Origin: Timema cristinae
Lineage: Eukaryota > Arthropoda > Insecta > Phasmatodea > Timematidae
Assembly (NCBI GenBank): GCA_039000515.1
Contig: JBCFYV010000012.1
Location: 91,517,588 to 91,581,587, forward strand
Direction of reading: 5' to 3'
DNA: 64,000 bases
Position numbers and translations under genes: made by a program. This document shows positions 1-63,300 of this stretch, one piece after another. Every line of letters begins with the position of its first letter. The stretch's first letter is position 1. Below the pieces are notes generated by a model. That model was not told where the DNA came from and searched no databases. It saw nothing but the letters and a program-made list of their open reading frames with translations.

Positions 1-873
1 AAAGGTGGATATTTTCTAAAAAATACCGGAGAGCTATGAATAGTATATTGCAAATTAATATCCACATTAAAAAATGAAGTAATTGAATTGCATGTTGTAA
101 TAAGTTAATTTATCCGATTAGAATGAAATATTAAAAATCATTTGGTCAATAAATACCTTTTGTATAATTTTATTGTAAAAGTAGAATGGGTTTCAGCTTG
201 TTTTCATGGCTGCATATTAATTTACCTTGATTGATGTTCATAGTAAAGAAACATTCTAAATGAATTATTGAGATAGTTATAATTTATATAATAACTTAAG
301 AGTATTCAAGATAATTAATTCAATAAATAAGCATTATTTGAATGAATTGTGAGATCCCAAATTTAAAGAAAATAAATAATTTTCATACCCACAGGCCTCA
401 AGAGCATATTTTGCGTCTCAAAAAGTAGGAAAAGTAGAACTGCCAATTTGATCAAAAAGACCTGTTAAAAACACTATATTCACCTGTGCCAAAATAAAAT
501 AAATAATTAAAAACAATGTTTTTTATGTTATTAGGCCTGCAGCAAAAATAAGAAAAAGTATTTTATAAAAGAAGAAAGGAGGAATGCTCAGCCATCAACA
601 CCTTGCAATCCACCTTTTATCCCCCTCCCTCATGATTGTGAAACAAAATAGTAATAATGATGTCCATTGGCATTAAAAGATGACTAAACATAAAAAAAAT
701 ACATTTTTGACCCCCATTGGGTTATATTAAAAAAAATACCCCCCTTTCAGTTGTTTTTGGGTTTCTCTGATTCACATTGACTTACACAAAAGTAGTGCAA
801 CATTGTAGTCATCCTCTTGATTTAGTTTCTTATTTTCTCAAAAGCAGTCACTTTCTTACAAGTTTTTGCCCAG
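1..873. other. AT-rich non-coding DNA, nothing recognised
   Basis: About 870 bp of AT-rich sequence left of the first SINE. I see no ORF of note, no RNA gene and no repeat shared with the rest of the window. Confidence 0.6.
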
Positions 874-886
874 AGTTTCAAGTGTA

Positions 887-1152
887 TTATTATTAGCACC
901 GCGTCTTATTACCCGTTCGGGTTATACACACTTACGATAATGTGTAATGGTAGGGTGATTGTGAGATGAAATGAAGGACCTACAATTTAACGTGGAATCC
1001 GAACCACGGTGGTGGCCTGGCATTCCCCACATTCACAAGATATCTTGTCAGAGGTGAGGGAAGGGTTTGGAAATCAGAAAAATCTGTGCCGGGACCGAGG
1101 ATTGAACCCCGGCCGCCAGCATAGAAGTCCGACACCTTACCCCTAGACCACC
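887..1152 (-). mobile_element. SINE family A, full length, 13-bp target duplication
   Basis: On the minus strand it begins with a tRNA-like head (box A-like TGGTCTAGGGGTAAGGTG, box B GGTTCAATCC). It runs through the family body and ends with the hairpin tail containing CCGAACGGG and (TAA)n. It is flanked by AGTTTCAAGTGTA at 874-886 and again at 1153-1165. Confidence 0.9.
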
Positions 1153-1165
1153 AGTTTCAAGTGTA

Positions 1166-1670
1166 GTTTGAGCTATTTGCAAACAAGCCTTTTATTTAGC
1201 CTATTCTAGTTCTAGATAGTTCATTATAATACTACCTCCAAAAACAATTTTATAACCATTGACACTCAAAGATACTGTACAAGCGTTCGGGCATACATCA
1301 AATTTATTCAAACAGCGTGACACATTTAATGATATTTTGTTTTGCTAATTTACCAGCAAAAAGGAAGATCCACAATTAAACCTCTACAAAACAAATGGTT
1401 TCTTTCTTCTGGAGGTCAACATATAAGAAAAGGCCATACAAAAACTTAAATGGACAATCACAACTAGTTGTGATAGATTTCGTCCTACAAACACTTATCC
1501 GTTCCGCCACCTTCTTCGGCAAGAATAAGATAAGCTGCAATAATCGTTCTCGATGTCATCTTTGTAGCAGACTGGCGATTGGAAAAAGAGGCAATTTTGT
1601 TGTAGATGCTACAGAAATAGCAAGTGCTGTGTTCTGACATAAAACATTTGAGTCAACATGTCGTATGCTA
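1166..1670. other. Non-coding, no recognised gene
   Basis: AT-rich DNA with one 80-codon ORF at 1395-1637 that I do not recognise and for which I see no supporting signals. The reverse strand of 1500-1630 has a short, moderately GC-rich open stretch, also unrecognised. Confidence 0.5.
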
Positions 1671-2607
1671 TAGTAGCCTCATGGCTTCTTTGGTGCTGAC
1701 TGACAGCTCACAGCTTTAAAAAGTTACCAGACTAAATTATGCTCCCTACACCGAACCATATGATCTGCAAAAACATGTGTTTAGCAGCTGTCACTTATGA
1801 CGGTCAAAATTTAGGTATAAGTCATCCACGAGCTAAGTTTACCTGGACGACAGCTCGAAATGTTACTAGAAGTAATCCCTAATATATCACTACGCAAACA
1901 GCTGACATCTATCACTTTGGATCATGTAATGAAAACAGATGGTAATGTGATAGTTAACCACAGTAATTTGGGCCAATATTATTTATATATTTATTTGAGG
2001 TTGACACAAAGTTTATTTATAGTTTTATTCCCCTTAAAAAAATAAACACCACTTAACAAAAACTTCTAACGAACATAGCTTCAAAATAGCGATGACGAAT
2101 CTAAACCATGATTGAACATAACGGATAAAAAGTTTTTTTACAATGATTCAGACACTCAGTTGATGAAAATATTTTATTCAGTTAAATATTTTCAAAATAT
2201 AGTAAAAAAATGACAATTTTCTCTTTTCCAAGTAAATATGATGCCTGTATTTAAAAGGTATTATGTGTGCACTATATTATACAGTATAGATAACATTCTA
2301 AAACTAAGAATAAGTACTTTTAATTAGTTTAAATTTTGTTCGAGTTGGAAAAAAAGACATTTAAAAAATGAAATAGTATGATAAAACTTATGTTTACGTT
2401 ATTTTAAATGTAATATATACAGGTAATTAAAGATCTTTACATTTATAACAAAACTGTGATCTTTTACAAGTGTTGGCAACCCAAACATATGATTTTCGAA
2501 CTGTCATCCAGGTAAAAAGCCTATCGTGAACGGAATATATATACCTAAATGCTGACTGTCAGAAGTCAGCTGTCTCAGTCAGCACCAAAGAAGCCATAGG
2601 ACTACTG
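1671..2607. mobile_element. TA-flanked MITE (outer) containing a second MITE (inner)
   Basis: The ends form an inverted repeat of roughly 35-40 bp around the core ATGGCTTCTTTGGTGCTGAC, flanked by TA at 1669-1670 and 2608-2609. This fits a Tc1/mariner-type target duplication. Inside, 1818-2537 is a copy of the MITE found intact at 19558-20387, with its own inverted ends around TTTACCTGG(A)YGACAG. No transposase coding is visible. The nested reading is an inference: removing the inner copy leaves a compact element of about 215 bp. Confidence 0.7.
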
Positions 2608-2609
2608 TA

Positions 2610-5600
2610 CATGTTGCCTTGATGTAAGGCCGCCTTTACAAAGCTACCGCCAAACAATGGCTTCCTCTTTAGCGGATTTTTTTTTTATAATCAAGAAACA
2701 GCAAACCCAACAGTTAAAACATTTAATGCTGTTGTAGCCCTAAAATTTCACAAATTATTTATTCTGGGTATCCTTAAAACTTTACTGGGGATTTTGATTT
2801 AATTTAATAACTAAAACCAACTAGAATTGAAATAGTTATATTAGGTTTAAGTAGCTGCCACAGTCAAATTCCAGTCCATTCTTGCTTTGTATAATCTTAC
2901 AAAGCATTTAAAACACTAGCATTTTAATGAGGATGACAATGATACATGACAAGTCTTAATCTGTAAAAAGGATCAGATTAAAATTAATGTATAACTAAAA
3001 ATTCTTCTTACCTGAAAATGCGGTTATTCTACTCAAGGATTCTTTGATTAAATTTTATTCACTTTTGGACTTTAGGTTAATGATCCAGACAATTTCAAGA
3101 AACTCTTAATTTCCCCTACTGTGGTGAGTTTCCCAATATTTTGAGAAACTCACTAAATAAATATTAGCCATGGCGACAAATGGTGGTTTGTTGAAGACGG
3201 GAGAGAAGGGCCGCACTCGCCACACCATCCGCCAACTTCTTCCTATAGCTGATGACAGCCAGCTATTTACCGAAGAAATCATAAAATAAAATATTTCAGG
3301 AATGTTAAAATGGTTTATTTATAGATTGTGTAGGATAAGTATACTTCACCAATAAAAATGTTTATATTTAATGTTCAAATTTTGCCAATTAGTGCTGTTA
3401 TTTAACTTTGACAATTCTTCAGGGTGAATGCAATGTCTCGTTTTATTTTATCGATCACATTCTGTATTTAATGTTTTAGGTATGATTGTGTGTTAATGTG
3501 TCACAAAACAAAAATTAACAGAGTAATCTCATGTTAGTGGAATGCTGTACCTAGGTAATGCATTTGGTTAACATTAAGAAACCAAAGCTTTTTAAGTCGT
3601 GTTTAAATTACATGACTTTCCTATTCGTAGCCACTGTGTGTAAATAATAATCAACACCTACAATCTTATAGTTGGGAAAAATGCATTTTTTAAAAATTAT
3701 CAAGTTTCAATCCGGTTTCAGGATTATTTAATATATTTTCATTAAATTTTGATTTCAAAATACACATATGCCTTCTGCCCAGTGAATTAAAACACAGGAT
3801 AGCTTGTTTAAAGTAGAACGCCGGCACACAACACCACATGATAAATATAAAATGCGATATTGTTTCAAGTGAACATCTAGTTATGATTTCACTGGATTTT
3901 TATGTCACTTCATAGAAAACAATGAATTAAAGAAATGGTGTTGAAAGAATTTGATATTTTAAACTTTTATTGTAGCTACTTTAAACAGAAAGTTTTTTCA
4001 CTATACATTTCCTTTCTTAACAAAATAAATAGATTTGCCACAAAGGAAAGATTAACCAATTTGAAGTTTATGTGAGGAAAGGGAAGGTTTGGAACCATTA
4101 ATTTTTTTTATAAAGTTACAATTTTAGTTTGAGCCCTTTGGAACTGTTTGGTTTTGGCACTACAATGTGATAGAATTTTATCATTTTAGACAGTCAAGAT
4201 AGGTCTATTTTTCTCTCGATGCTATACTTATTCCTGTTAAGATATAATTCACTATAGAAAATACAAATTTACAAGGGAAATAAAAACAAATTCAAGATTT
4301 AAATGGGCAAAAAGAATTATATGAAAAAGATACAAAACCAGCATATACTTACAACCTGGTTTATTTTCTCACCAGGCAGTCAGAAGAACACTTTTCTATC
4401 CCTTAATATTTTTGATGCATTATTTACAGAGTATCAGGTTAGATCGGGCAAATATTTTCTAAGAGAGTTTTCAAAAGTGCCTTTGGGCCATTATGTTTTA
4501 GAGTTAAACATTAATAACATTTTACCATGTTCATTTCTAATTTATATGTAGGCTTATTGAGTGACAGTTGTACATCACATGATTTAAAGTATGAATACAT
4601 GAAATTGGATCTGAGTACTCTCACACATATTCCATAGGTAAAAAAAAGCATTCAGCCCTCGTAAAGTTCAAACTAATCCCTTGATCATGACAATGAAAAC
4701 AATTTGGTATAATACATTAAAATATTATATAATCAACTCCCATCCCTAATAAAATCTCACATTTTTTATGATTAAATTTTAATGAAGTTATAGCCATATC
4801 ACATCATACCTTTCTTCAGTCAACAAAGCTAAATAGTATAATTTTGAGAAACACTTGTTATTTAATTTTTTTTACAGACGTAGGCGTAAGCTTAGACAAA
4901 AGTTTTATCAGTCAAGCTCGAGTAATTAAATTATTTCAATAAATTATTAGTTAACACTATTGATGTACCGTACCAAGTGTGTTGCATGTATACTTTTTTC
5001 CTTATGTAGTGTATATTCAGCATTAAGTCTTTCCATGGTATGGGGAGGCACGCAAAACCATACTAGCCCTAGGTTAGGTCGACTGGATTGTTTTAAATCT
5101 GTTTAGGTTTGAAGTAGTAATCATTGTACCAAGTCTTAAAAAAATGTGTTTTGTTTGTTTGTTGTAAAACTGACAGTTTAAATTGACACATCGAACATTT
5201 AAGTGTAAAAATCCTCTACGTATAGTTAAAAATAACACATTCAAACATACTTAGCACTATTGCTGATAATGATTTGTTTATAATTTTCTAACTCTAGCAA
5301 ACATTTCCATCCAAAAATAAAACTTTGGAGAAGGGCAATTAAAGAAATAGAATAAGAAGCTGGCTAGGATTTGAAATGTGGCATACCTATTAAACAAATT
5401 AAAAACCTCTTTAATGAATAGTACTTTGTAATGTATCAAAAGGGAAAAACATGGCCCAGTAAAAATGGCTTTTAAGGTGGTTTCATGAACAAGTTTGTAC
5501 ATAAATATTTAAGCAGTTCTTATTAAAAAAAAGTCTACTTGTTCACCAGACCTTTAATAAATAAATGCAGCCCCATTATCCCTAATTATCTGCTCTTACA

Positions 5601-6342
5601 AAATTATCTTGTCTAATGCTATTATCTTCACAACAGGAATTAACAGAAAGGTGACAAACATACTGTAGTAAATTTTAACAAGTCACGAATTTATATTTTG
5701 TAGTTACGCCCTTTTAAAAAAAACACGTCAGCAGCCCATTCCACAAGACGCTTATCTATGGGCTTAAGTGCACAAGGATTTTGTAACAGCACTAGGAAAT
5801 TAAAATTAGGTCAACACAAGAAAAATGAATCTTCAAGAAATAAGTTTAATCATCGAGTAGCAGGAAAATAACATACACTTATGGTTTTAAGAACACTAGT
5901 GCATTTGTACACGTCTGAAAATTCTCTCCTCCGAAAACATCAAATATGGCGGACTACACCGCAAAATGGCGCTATTGACCTAGAAGGTCACAACGGCGTC
6001 ATCGATCTAAACCCCTTTAAACATTATATCTGAACCAGTGAACATCAACATAAACTCAAAATGATTATATTTCTGGCTCTCATATTAAACCAGGCTCTAC
6101 AATGGAAGGAAACCAGGGAAATGGTTGACATAGATAAATAGATCCATCACAAATATAGCGTCACCATGCTCTTGTGAAACCTTTACTTCTTACAACGACA
6201 AACACGTTTAGTGTTGCCCAAAGATTAAATTACATTATTCCTTGGCAAAGATATTATTAAACACTTGAATATGATATTACTTCCAATGAACTTCCTTGCG
6301 TAAAAAAAGTACCTGAAAAGCTTCCTTTTAAACAGCAAGTCC
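2610..6342. other. Intergenic / CNBP 3' side, AT-rich, no clear gene
   Basis: 3.7 kb with no SINE, LINE or recognised coding region apart from a 39-codon small ORF at 3170-3289. The right part presumably contains the CNBP 3' UTR. I could not fix a poly(A) site, since several ATTAAA/AATAAA-like options exist on the minus strand. Confidence 0.5.
3170..3289 (+). CDS. Possible small ORF, 39 codons, unknown
   Basis: ATG in good context (GCCATGG) opens a 39-codon frame encoding MATNGGLLKTGEKGRTRHTI, then RQLLPIADDSQLFTEEIIK. It is about 50 percent GC inside a region near 30 percent, unlike chance AT-rich ORFs nearby. I recognise no family. It could be a small protein, a first exon, or a remnant of a processed sequence. 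Confidence 0.25.
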   Translation: MATNGGLLKTGEKGRTRHTIRQLLPIADDSQLFTEEIIK

Positions 6343-6861
6343 TTAATTTCGGTCGTTCTGGTCACAGTCGCGGCTTATATGGCCACTCTTGCCACAGTTG
6401 TAGCAATTCTTTCCTCCTGATGATCCTTCAGGGCAGTTGCGAGCAATATGCCCACTCTTGTTACAGTTGTAACAAGACGCTCCACCGCCGCCGCCACCAC
6501 CACCACCGCTACCGCGACTACCTCCAAAGTCGTTGGATGATGAATCTGGGCATTCCCGGGCAATATGCCCAGTCTTGTTACAGTTGTAGCAACTTGGACC
6601 ATCAGCGCTTTGATGGCAATCTCTGGAGATGTGACCAACTCCGTTGCAACGGTAACACCGGTCTTGTTCCTCTCTGCAATCGCGGGCAAAGTGTCCAAAT
6701 CCATTGCATTTGTAACACTTGCTCTCTCCACGACCTCCACCGCCGCCTCCTCCGCCACCACCACGACTAAATCCACCTCCACTGCCGCTTCCACCTCCCT
6801 GGGTACATTCACGGGCGAAATGTCCAGTGCGATTACACCTGTAGCACACACTTGAACTCAT
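6343..6861 (-). CDS. CNBP: CNBP-like CCHC zinc-knuckle nucleic-acid-binding protein, single coding exon
   Basis: A 172-residue protein built from six CCHC zinc knuckles (CX2CX4HX4C) at residues 6-19, 49-62, 69-82, 91-104, 130-143 and 153-166, each with the CYxC..GH(F/I)xRxC signature. A Gly-rich segment with an RGE/SRGG motif (22-46) separates knuckles 1 and 2, the position of the RGG box in known CNBP. A second poly-Gly stretch separates knuckles 4 and 5. Vertebrate CNBP has seven knuckles, so one is missing here or this is the lineage's normal form. The family binds G-rich single-stranded RNA/DNA and promotes translation, mainly in the cytoplasm. The ATG is the only sensible start, with knuckle 1 beginning five residues later. 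The ORF has no intron. Its 5' end faces TCERG1 across 365 bp. Identification is by motif order and is strong. Confidence 0.93.
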   Translation of the reverse strand: MSSSVCYRCNRTGHFARECTQGGGSGSGGGFSRGGGGGGGGGGRGESKCYKCNGFGHFARDCREEQDRCYRCNGVGHISRDCHQSADGPSCYNCNKTGHIARECPDSSSNDFGGSRGSGGGGGGGGGASCYNCNKSGHIARNCPEGSSGGKNCYNCGKSGHISRDCDQNDRN

Positions 6862-7226
6862 TTTCCCAAATATTAGAACACAGCGGAATTAACACAACCT
6901 CCTCCTTATCTACCACGTGGGAAAGTGAATGAGTGGCAACCGCTTCCTGCTTGTTCCGTCGCTCGACACTGCACACTAATGACAAGATTTGAATGATCAG
7001 TTTTACTTGTTTTTCAATCGATTTATTCAAATATTCCTTGAATTTCGGTATATATAAATTATTTTCTAGAATTTATAATTGAAATGTTCATGTTTGATTA
7101 TTATACTTTCTAAACCATAATTTTAATGTATATTGTTCAGTATAATAATTTTTTAATGTACATTTTGGTGACATATCAAATGTTCCTACAGGCCGTGCCT
7201 TCGAGTTCGAAGTAATTGTCTAAAAA
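6862..7226. promoter_or_regulatory. Putative shared bidirectional promoter and 5' UTRs of CNBP and TCERG1
   Basis: The start codons of the two genes are 365 bp apart and point away from each other, so both promoters and both 5' leaders must fit here unless a 5' UTR intron exists. The CNBP-proximal half is GC-richer and contains a palindromic E-box CACGTG at 6914-6919. A TATATAAA-like stretch lies near 7050. A TTCCTACAG just before 7192 could be a splice acceptor for an untranslated first exon of TCERG1, in which case that promoter would lie further left. No transcription start is directly visible. Confidence 0.5.
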
Positions 7227-58576
<51,350 letters not shown>

Positions 58577-58699
58577 GTAAGGCTGCTTCAGGCTTTGATT
58601 CATTCCCTTGTCATTCAGGTACTGGTACTTTACTCTTGTCACCACAGCACGCTCACCCGGGTGACAAACCTGCTGGCTCGGTTTAGTATTGCTTCTGTG

Positions 58700-59031
58700 T
58701 AGAGATGGGTAGAATCTAATTCTCGAATCTTAGCAAAAATTCTTATTTTGCCAACAAAATAGAATATTACCTAAATCAGTTAAATGTTAACTTTAATGGT
58801 TATATTATGGATTTTCCTTCTTTTGGGGGTTTAAGGCATGTCATCCAGTCATTCTGATGGTAATTTAATGATCTGGGGTCTGGGTAAGTTTGTCTTAAAG
58901 TTTCACTTGGATAAGCTTCAAAATAGCTCTACAATATTCCTATTTATTTATTTTTCTTTTAATTTTCTAGTTGTGACATTTTTTGAAATTTGATTTCTCA
59001 AGATTTGAAATATTTGAAGCAACCATCTATA
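58700..59031. mobile_element. Short hAT-like MITE
   Basis: Starts TAGAGATGGGTAGAATC, the same end as the element at 41406, and ends AACCATCTATA. The flanks CTTCTGTG and CTTCAGTA match at 6 of 8 positions. 124 bp after exon 13. Confidence 0.6.
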
Positions 59032-59084
59032 CTTCAGTATACACACTCCCTCAAGCTTCTCACATGTGACTAGAATTATGTAAA

Positions 59085-60320
59085 TGTTGGCGCAAAGCTC
59101 AAAAATGGCCACTGGGTGGATTTAATTTGCCAATCCTAGGATTAGACATTTTAAAATGACCAAAGCCCGAAGTTCTATTCACTTTCAAACTTTGGCCCTC
59201 TCCAAACATCCAAACCTAGGATTGTGCAGTTACTAAACTACCATAGCTTGAAAAAACATTTTAGTTTGTTTCTCGACCAAACTGAGCAGGTGGCGCGCGT
59301 ACCGTTTACAATATTATTGGTCTAAGCTAGCCATGTGTCAGGTGTGTACATGTATTCTCTCGTTCATCGATGTCTGCGGTAAATTAACATGGCCATATCC
59401 AGAAAGTTGGAATGAATAAAACTCTCTTACTTACTCCTGATAAGTACAATGAATTAATATTCAAAATAAAAGCTTTGCTATGTAAAAAGAGACTGGGAGA
59501 ACCGATAACGTCACCTGATTATCAATCCAGAAAGAGGTATGACATTATACTTATTGGGGATTTAGAAAAACTCATAAGAAAGCGATCCACAAATGAGGAT
59601 GAAATAAAATATTTTTGCCATATAGGTAAGTTGTATGATATTATTCACAAAGCCCATATAGATATCAGAAACAAAAGGAGTCCTTCAAAGATTGTATGCG
59701 AGAAGCAATTTCCATTAATCTGACCATTAGTTCATGGAAATGAAGAATGTTTCACAAAAACAGCTGACATTAAGAACCACTGCAGCCGTAGACTCAGTCA
59801 AAGCAAGGTTTTGTAGATTTGGCTGTAGGAATAACTGATCAAACAAAAGATGGAAGCATTTGAAATATCTATGTTTATTTCCTATGTGTCCTACCTATTA
59901 TATTAGAAATATGCATCAAATAATTTGTTTTTTATTGTTTTGCAGCTCGTTTGATTTTCTAATATGTAATACGAATTATATGTCCTACTCCTATGTATTA
60001 TATAATCTTATATGTTGATTTTATTTCTACAAATATAAATAGGTTTCAACTTACTTAGAAATTAAATACAAATTGGTTCCAACTTACTTTTGCAGGTTTA
60101 TTTTCATTGTTTGAGAATTTCTACCTATTCACAAAATGTCTGACTTTATTTTCAACTTTGGTCATTTAGTAATGGCACATTCCTAGGTTAGGCTATTTGA
60201 AGATGGCCAAGGCCTGAAATTCAATAGAACTTGGGCGTTGGTCATTTTAAAACATCTAATCCTAGGATCAGCAAAAATCCGGACCATTGCAGTTTTTGGG
60301 CTTTGCACCCAGAAAACATT
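59085..60320. mobile_element. DNA transposon with long TIRs enclosing a KRBA2/Ginger-like ORF
   Basis: Left arm 59085-59262 and right arm 60142-60320 are inverted repeats of about 175 bp at roughly 75-80 percent identity by eye. Shared words include GCAAAGC, CATTTTAAAATGACCAA, GTTCTATT and CCTAGGA(T/A)TGTGC. The 0.88 kb between them contains the ORF at 59412-59723. Target duplication not resolved. Confidence 0.75.
59412..59723 (+). CDS. KRBA2/Ginger-like integrase-associated N-terminal fragment, 103 codons
   Basis: The product starts MNKTLLLTPDKYNELIFKIK and continues with SPDYQSRKRYDIILIGDLEK, LIRKRSTNEDEIKYFCHIGK and LYDIIHKAHIDIRNKRSPSK. The layout (Y-x-E-LI..K, then RY-DI...LEKLI, then KLYDIIH.AH.) resembles the region just before the DDE integrase core in KRBA2-like proteins, which derive from Ginger-type transposons with a gypsy-like integrase. 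The ORF ends before any catalytic DDE residues, so it is truncated. It lies in the middle of an element with long TIRs. Family call is from recalled pattern only. Confidence 0.45.
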   Translation: MNKTLLLTPDKYNELIFKIKALLCKKRLGEPITSPDYQSRKRYDIILIGDLEKLIRKRSTNEDEIKYFCHIGKLYDIIHKAHIDIRNKRSPSKIVCEKQFPLI

Positions 60321-63300
60321 GATAAGAGGGCTATAGTGTTCTTTTGTAGACTTTTACCAGTATATCTCTCTAATTCTTTTATTGCTCTAAAAGGAAAACC
60401 CCTTTTCACTTTTAAGGTACATTTTGTTACTTGTGTAGGCATTTTTCATAATAGATACATAGTACGCTGGTTGCGGTAGAAACTTGCAACACCTAGAGAG
60501 TTCATTGCTAAAAACAAAACAAACTTGTTTATTGATGTTCCACATATATATAGACTTTGTTTTATTAAATTTATTTTGATACAATGAATTGAGTAAAATA
60601 TGTCAGAGTAGGAATTACAAGATGTTGTGTTTTAGATGTCCAAATCAATGTAAAAACACTAGCAACAGTTTACAACATTCATGGCTGGGAGATGTAGGGG
60701 AGGGGGGTGGGGGGAAGAAACATGGGATAAGCGCGTTCAAGAACTCATCAGAAAAAAATAAGTAAATCTATTATTACTTATATTTTCATGAATCCGGACT
60801 CTTAATTAAAGATGGGTAAACAAACGAATCAGATAAAAATATCAATTTCAATTTATCTTTAGGTTAAACTAAATTTGATACATACTAACCTTTGAAGTCA
60901 TTACAGGGCATAGAGTTACCATGACCATTAGACTATTCATCGTGAAGCCTTGTATGTTTGACTAAATAATGACTAGTTAATGTCAATTGCTAATTTATAA
61001 ATCATGACCAAATACGGGCCTCGTTTTAACATGGTAAGATGTTAAACCTATACATGTCTGCCTCAAAATTTTAAAGATTATCAAAGTTTTAAGTTTTTAT
61101 CTCAAACTTCTTTCAAATCAGTTGCATGATTTGCTTGGAGTAAATCCTAACTCTTCTTAAATGATTAATGAAGCTCATAACCAGGATTAACTTTTTGAAA
61201 ACCATATCTAATTTTTATTTCTATTCGAGATATTTGTTTATGATTACTATCAGCTGTAACACTTCGAAGTTTTAACATATTACCACATTGACTTGTCATG
61301 CATTTTCACTAGCGCCACCTCTCTAACTTGATTGGGATCAGAGATGCTATGTAACCTAATTTGTGGAAGTGTCTTTTAGGCTTTTGTACGTGTGTTGGTC
61401 AAAAATTTTGGTTTTGTCCATTTTTGTTAGAAACTAGATGATTAGAAGGATGTTGCTATTGGTGTCCTTATTAATTTTTTTACACAGATGTTATCTCCGA
61501 GATAGTCTTTATTTATGGTGAAGAAGTGATAGATTGATTCTTTTATTCCTAATATAAGACTATTTCTGCTATTGTTTAAATGTGCTCTTGGAAGTGACCA
61601 TAGCAATTTTCTATTGTGAAAATAAAAGTCTTATTTGTTTGGTTAACAGACCATAAAGAACGTTCGACTCTAGCTAATATGTTTTTTTTTATGAATTTAA
61701 AAAGAAGGGTATTATATTACATAAGTCAAACACTACTCTTGTATGAACAACTACAATTGCCTTAATTAAATTACACTTTGCTAATTATTATTTGAGTTTA
61801 CATAAAACACAATCTGCTTTGAAAAATTCTATATTTAAATATGAAGCTACTGTTGTGTTGCATTATTTATCAAGTACCTACTGAACTTCCATATAAAATT
61901 CTGACTTTGATGATTATTAAATTTCACCAATAAAAATATTGACAGCTAAATTACTTACTGTTCACCTATTGCCATTCTGAGCTGTTAAATGACATTATAA
62001 ATTAATATGCACGTGAGAAAATTTGAAGTAATTTAATTAATTTATCAACTTAGAATGAAATAAAATAAACAATTGTGCATTAAAACATTTTCAAAATGAT
62101 CTTAGCATCATGCATTTATCTAATTTAACACAGTATAATATTTCTTCCAGAATAAAACAACTAAACAATTAACAAAAAATATTTGAACTTTGATTTGGGT
62201 TCACTTTGAAAGTGGACTTTACCCCCCATTGTGAACACTTCTAGGAAGTTAACACAGTTTACACTCTTTAACACTGCTGTCATTGGGAAAATAAGCAATG
62301 TCTGCAAATTAAAGTAAATTGCTTTTACTGCTTCATTGAGTAAGATTTAGTTTTGTTTTATATGATGACTTTACTATTGACCGAAAATTGATCATTTTGC
62401 GGCTTTATTAAAGTTTAAAGCAAAGCTTTTCATTATTTATATTATGATTTAATTTTGTTTGTTCAAAAGAAAACATTATTTTCTTCTGTACAGAGCACTA
62501 CTACACCGACCAGCAGAGTAAAGCAAATAGTACCTGTATCAAAAAATAGTCAAATCACTTTAAACATTATTTAAATAATATTAATTAATAATTATTATTA
62601 TTTGAATTTTAAAATATCTCTTTCAGAATTTGTACTAGTAAAAAGCAAACAGATTTACACTTGATATAACATTCCTCAATGCTTTCTAGTATTAAATCTC
62701 TTTAATTCATTATTATTGAAGTTTTTTGTTGATGTGTAACCAATATTGATTGATCATACAATTGTTTTTACTAGCTTTATTATTAATCTAGAATTTTAAT
62801 CTATCATACTCATGCAATTTGTTGCCTTAATTTTATCTGAATATAAAGTTTAATAAACTTGATAGTCTAGGTAAATATGTATTTCTTTTAAGGTCGGTTT
62901 TATACATTTATAGCTAGGTTCCCCTTTTGACAATATGTTTTAAACAAATATAAACTTGTTTGAGTATTAAAGTGATGTGATAGAAAGCTAATGTTTGATA
63001 ATTTAGTACTTTATATAAGCATTTTAATATTAAGATGTATTTGTCTGTTTTATTACATTAAGCAACTGCATCAATAAGAAATATAAATTCTCACCAATAT
63101 CACAGCAGTGGTCTAAGTTCTATTTTATTATATTTTTATTTGGTGCCAAAATTAAAACTCTAGTTTTCTTTCATTTCACTTTTTCAACCACATAATTCCA
63201 CATTATATCTGACACTATAATTTTCTTGGCTTATTGATACACTTAGAACAACCTTGTTTATTGTGTCCACAGTTGGTAACTTTCATCATGATTCAATTAT

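Noticed and set aside
1395..1637. 80-codon ORF as a gene
   Set aside because: No recognised domain, promoter or splice context. Kept only as an unassigned stretch.
6375..6855. Long alternate-frame ORFs over CNBP on both strands
   Set aside because: They are shadows of the repetitive CNBP coding sequence; only the 6343-6861 frame has zinc knuckles.
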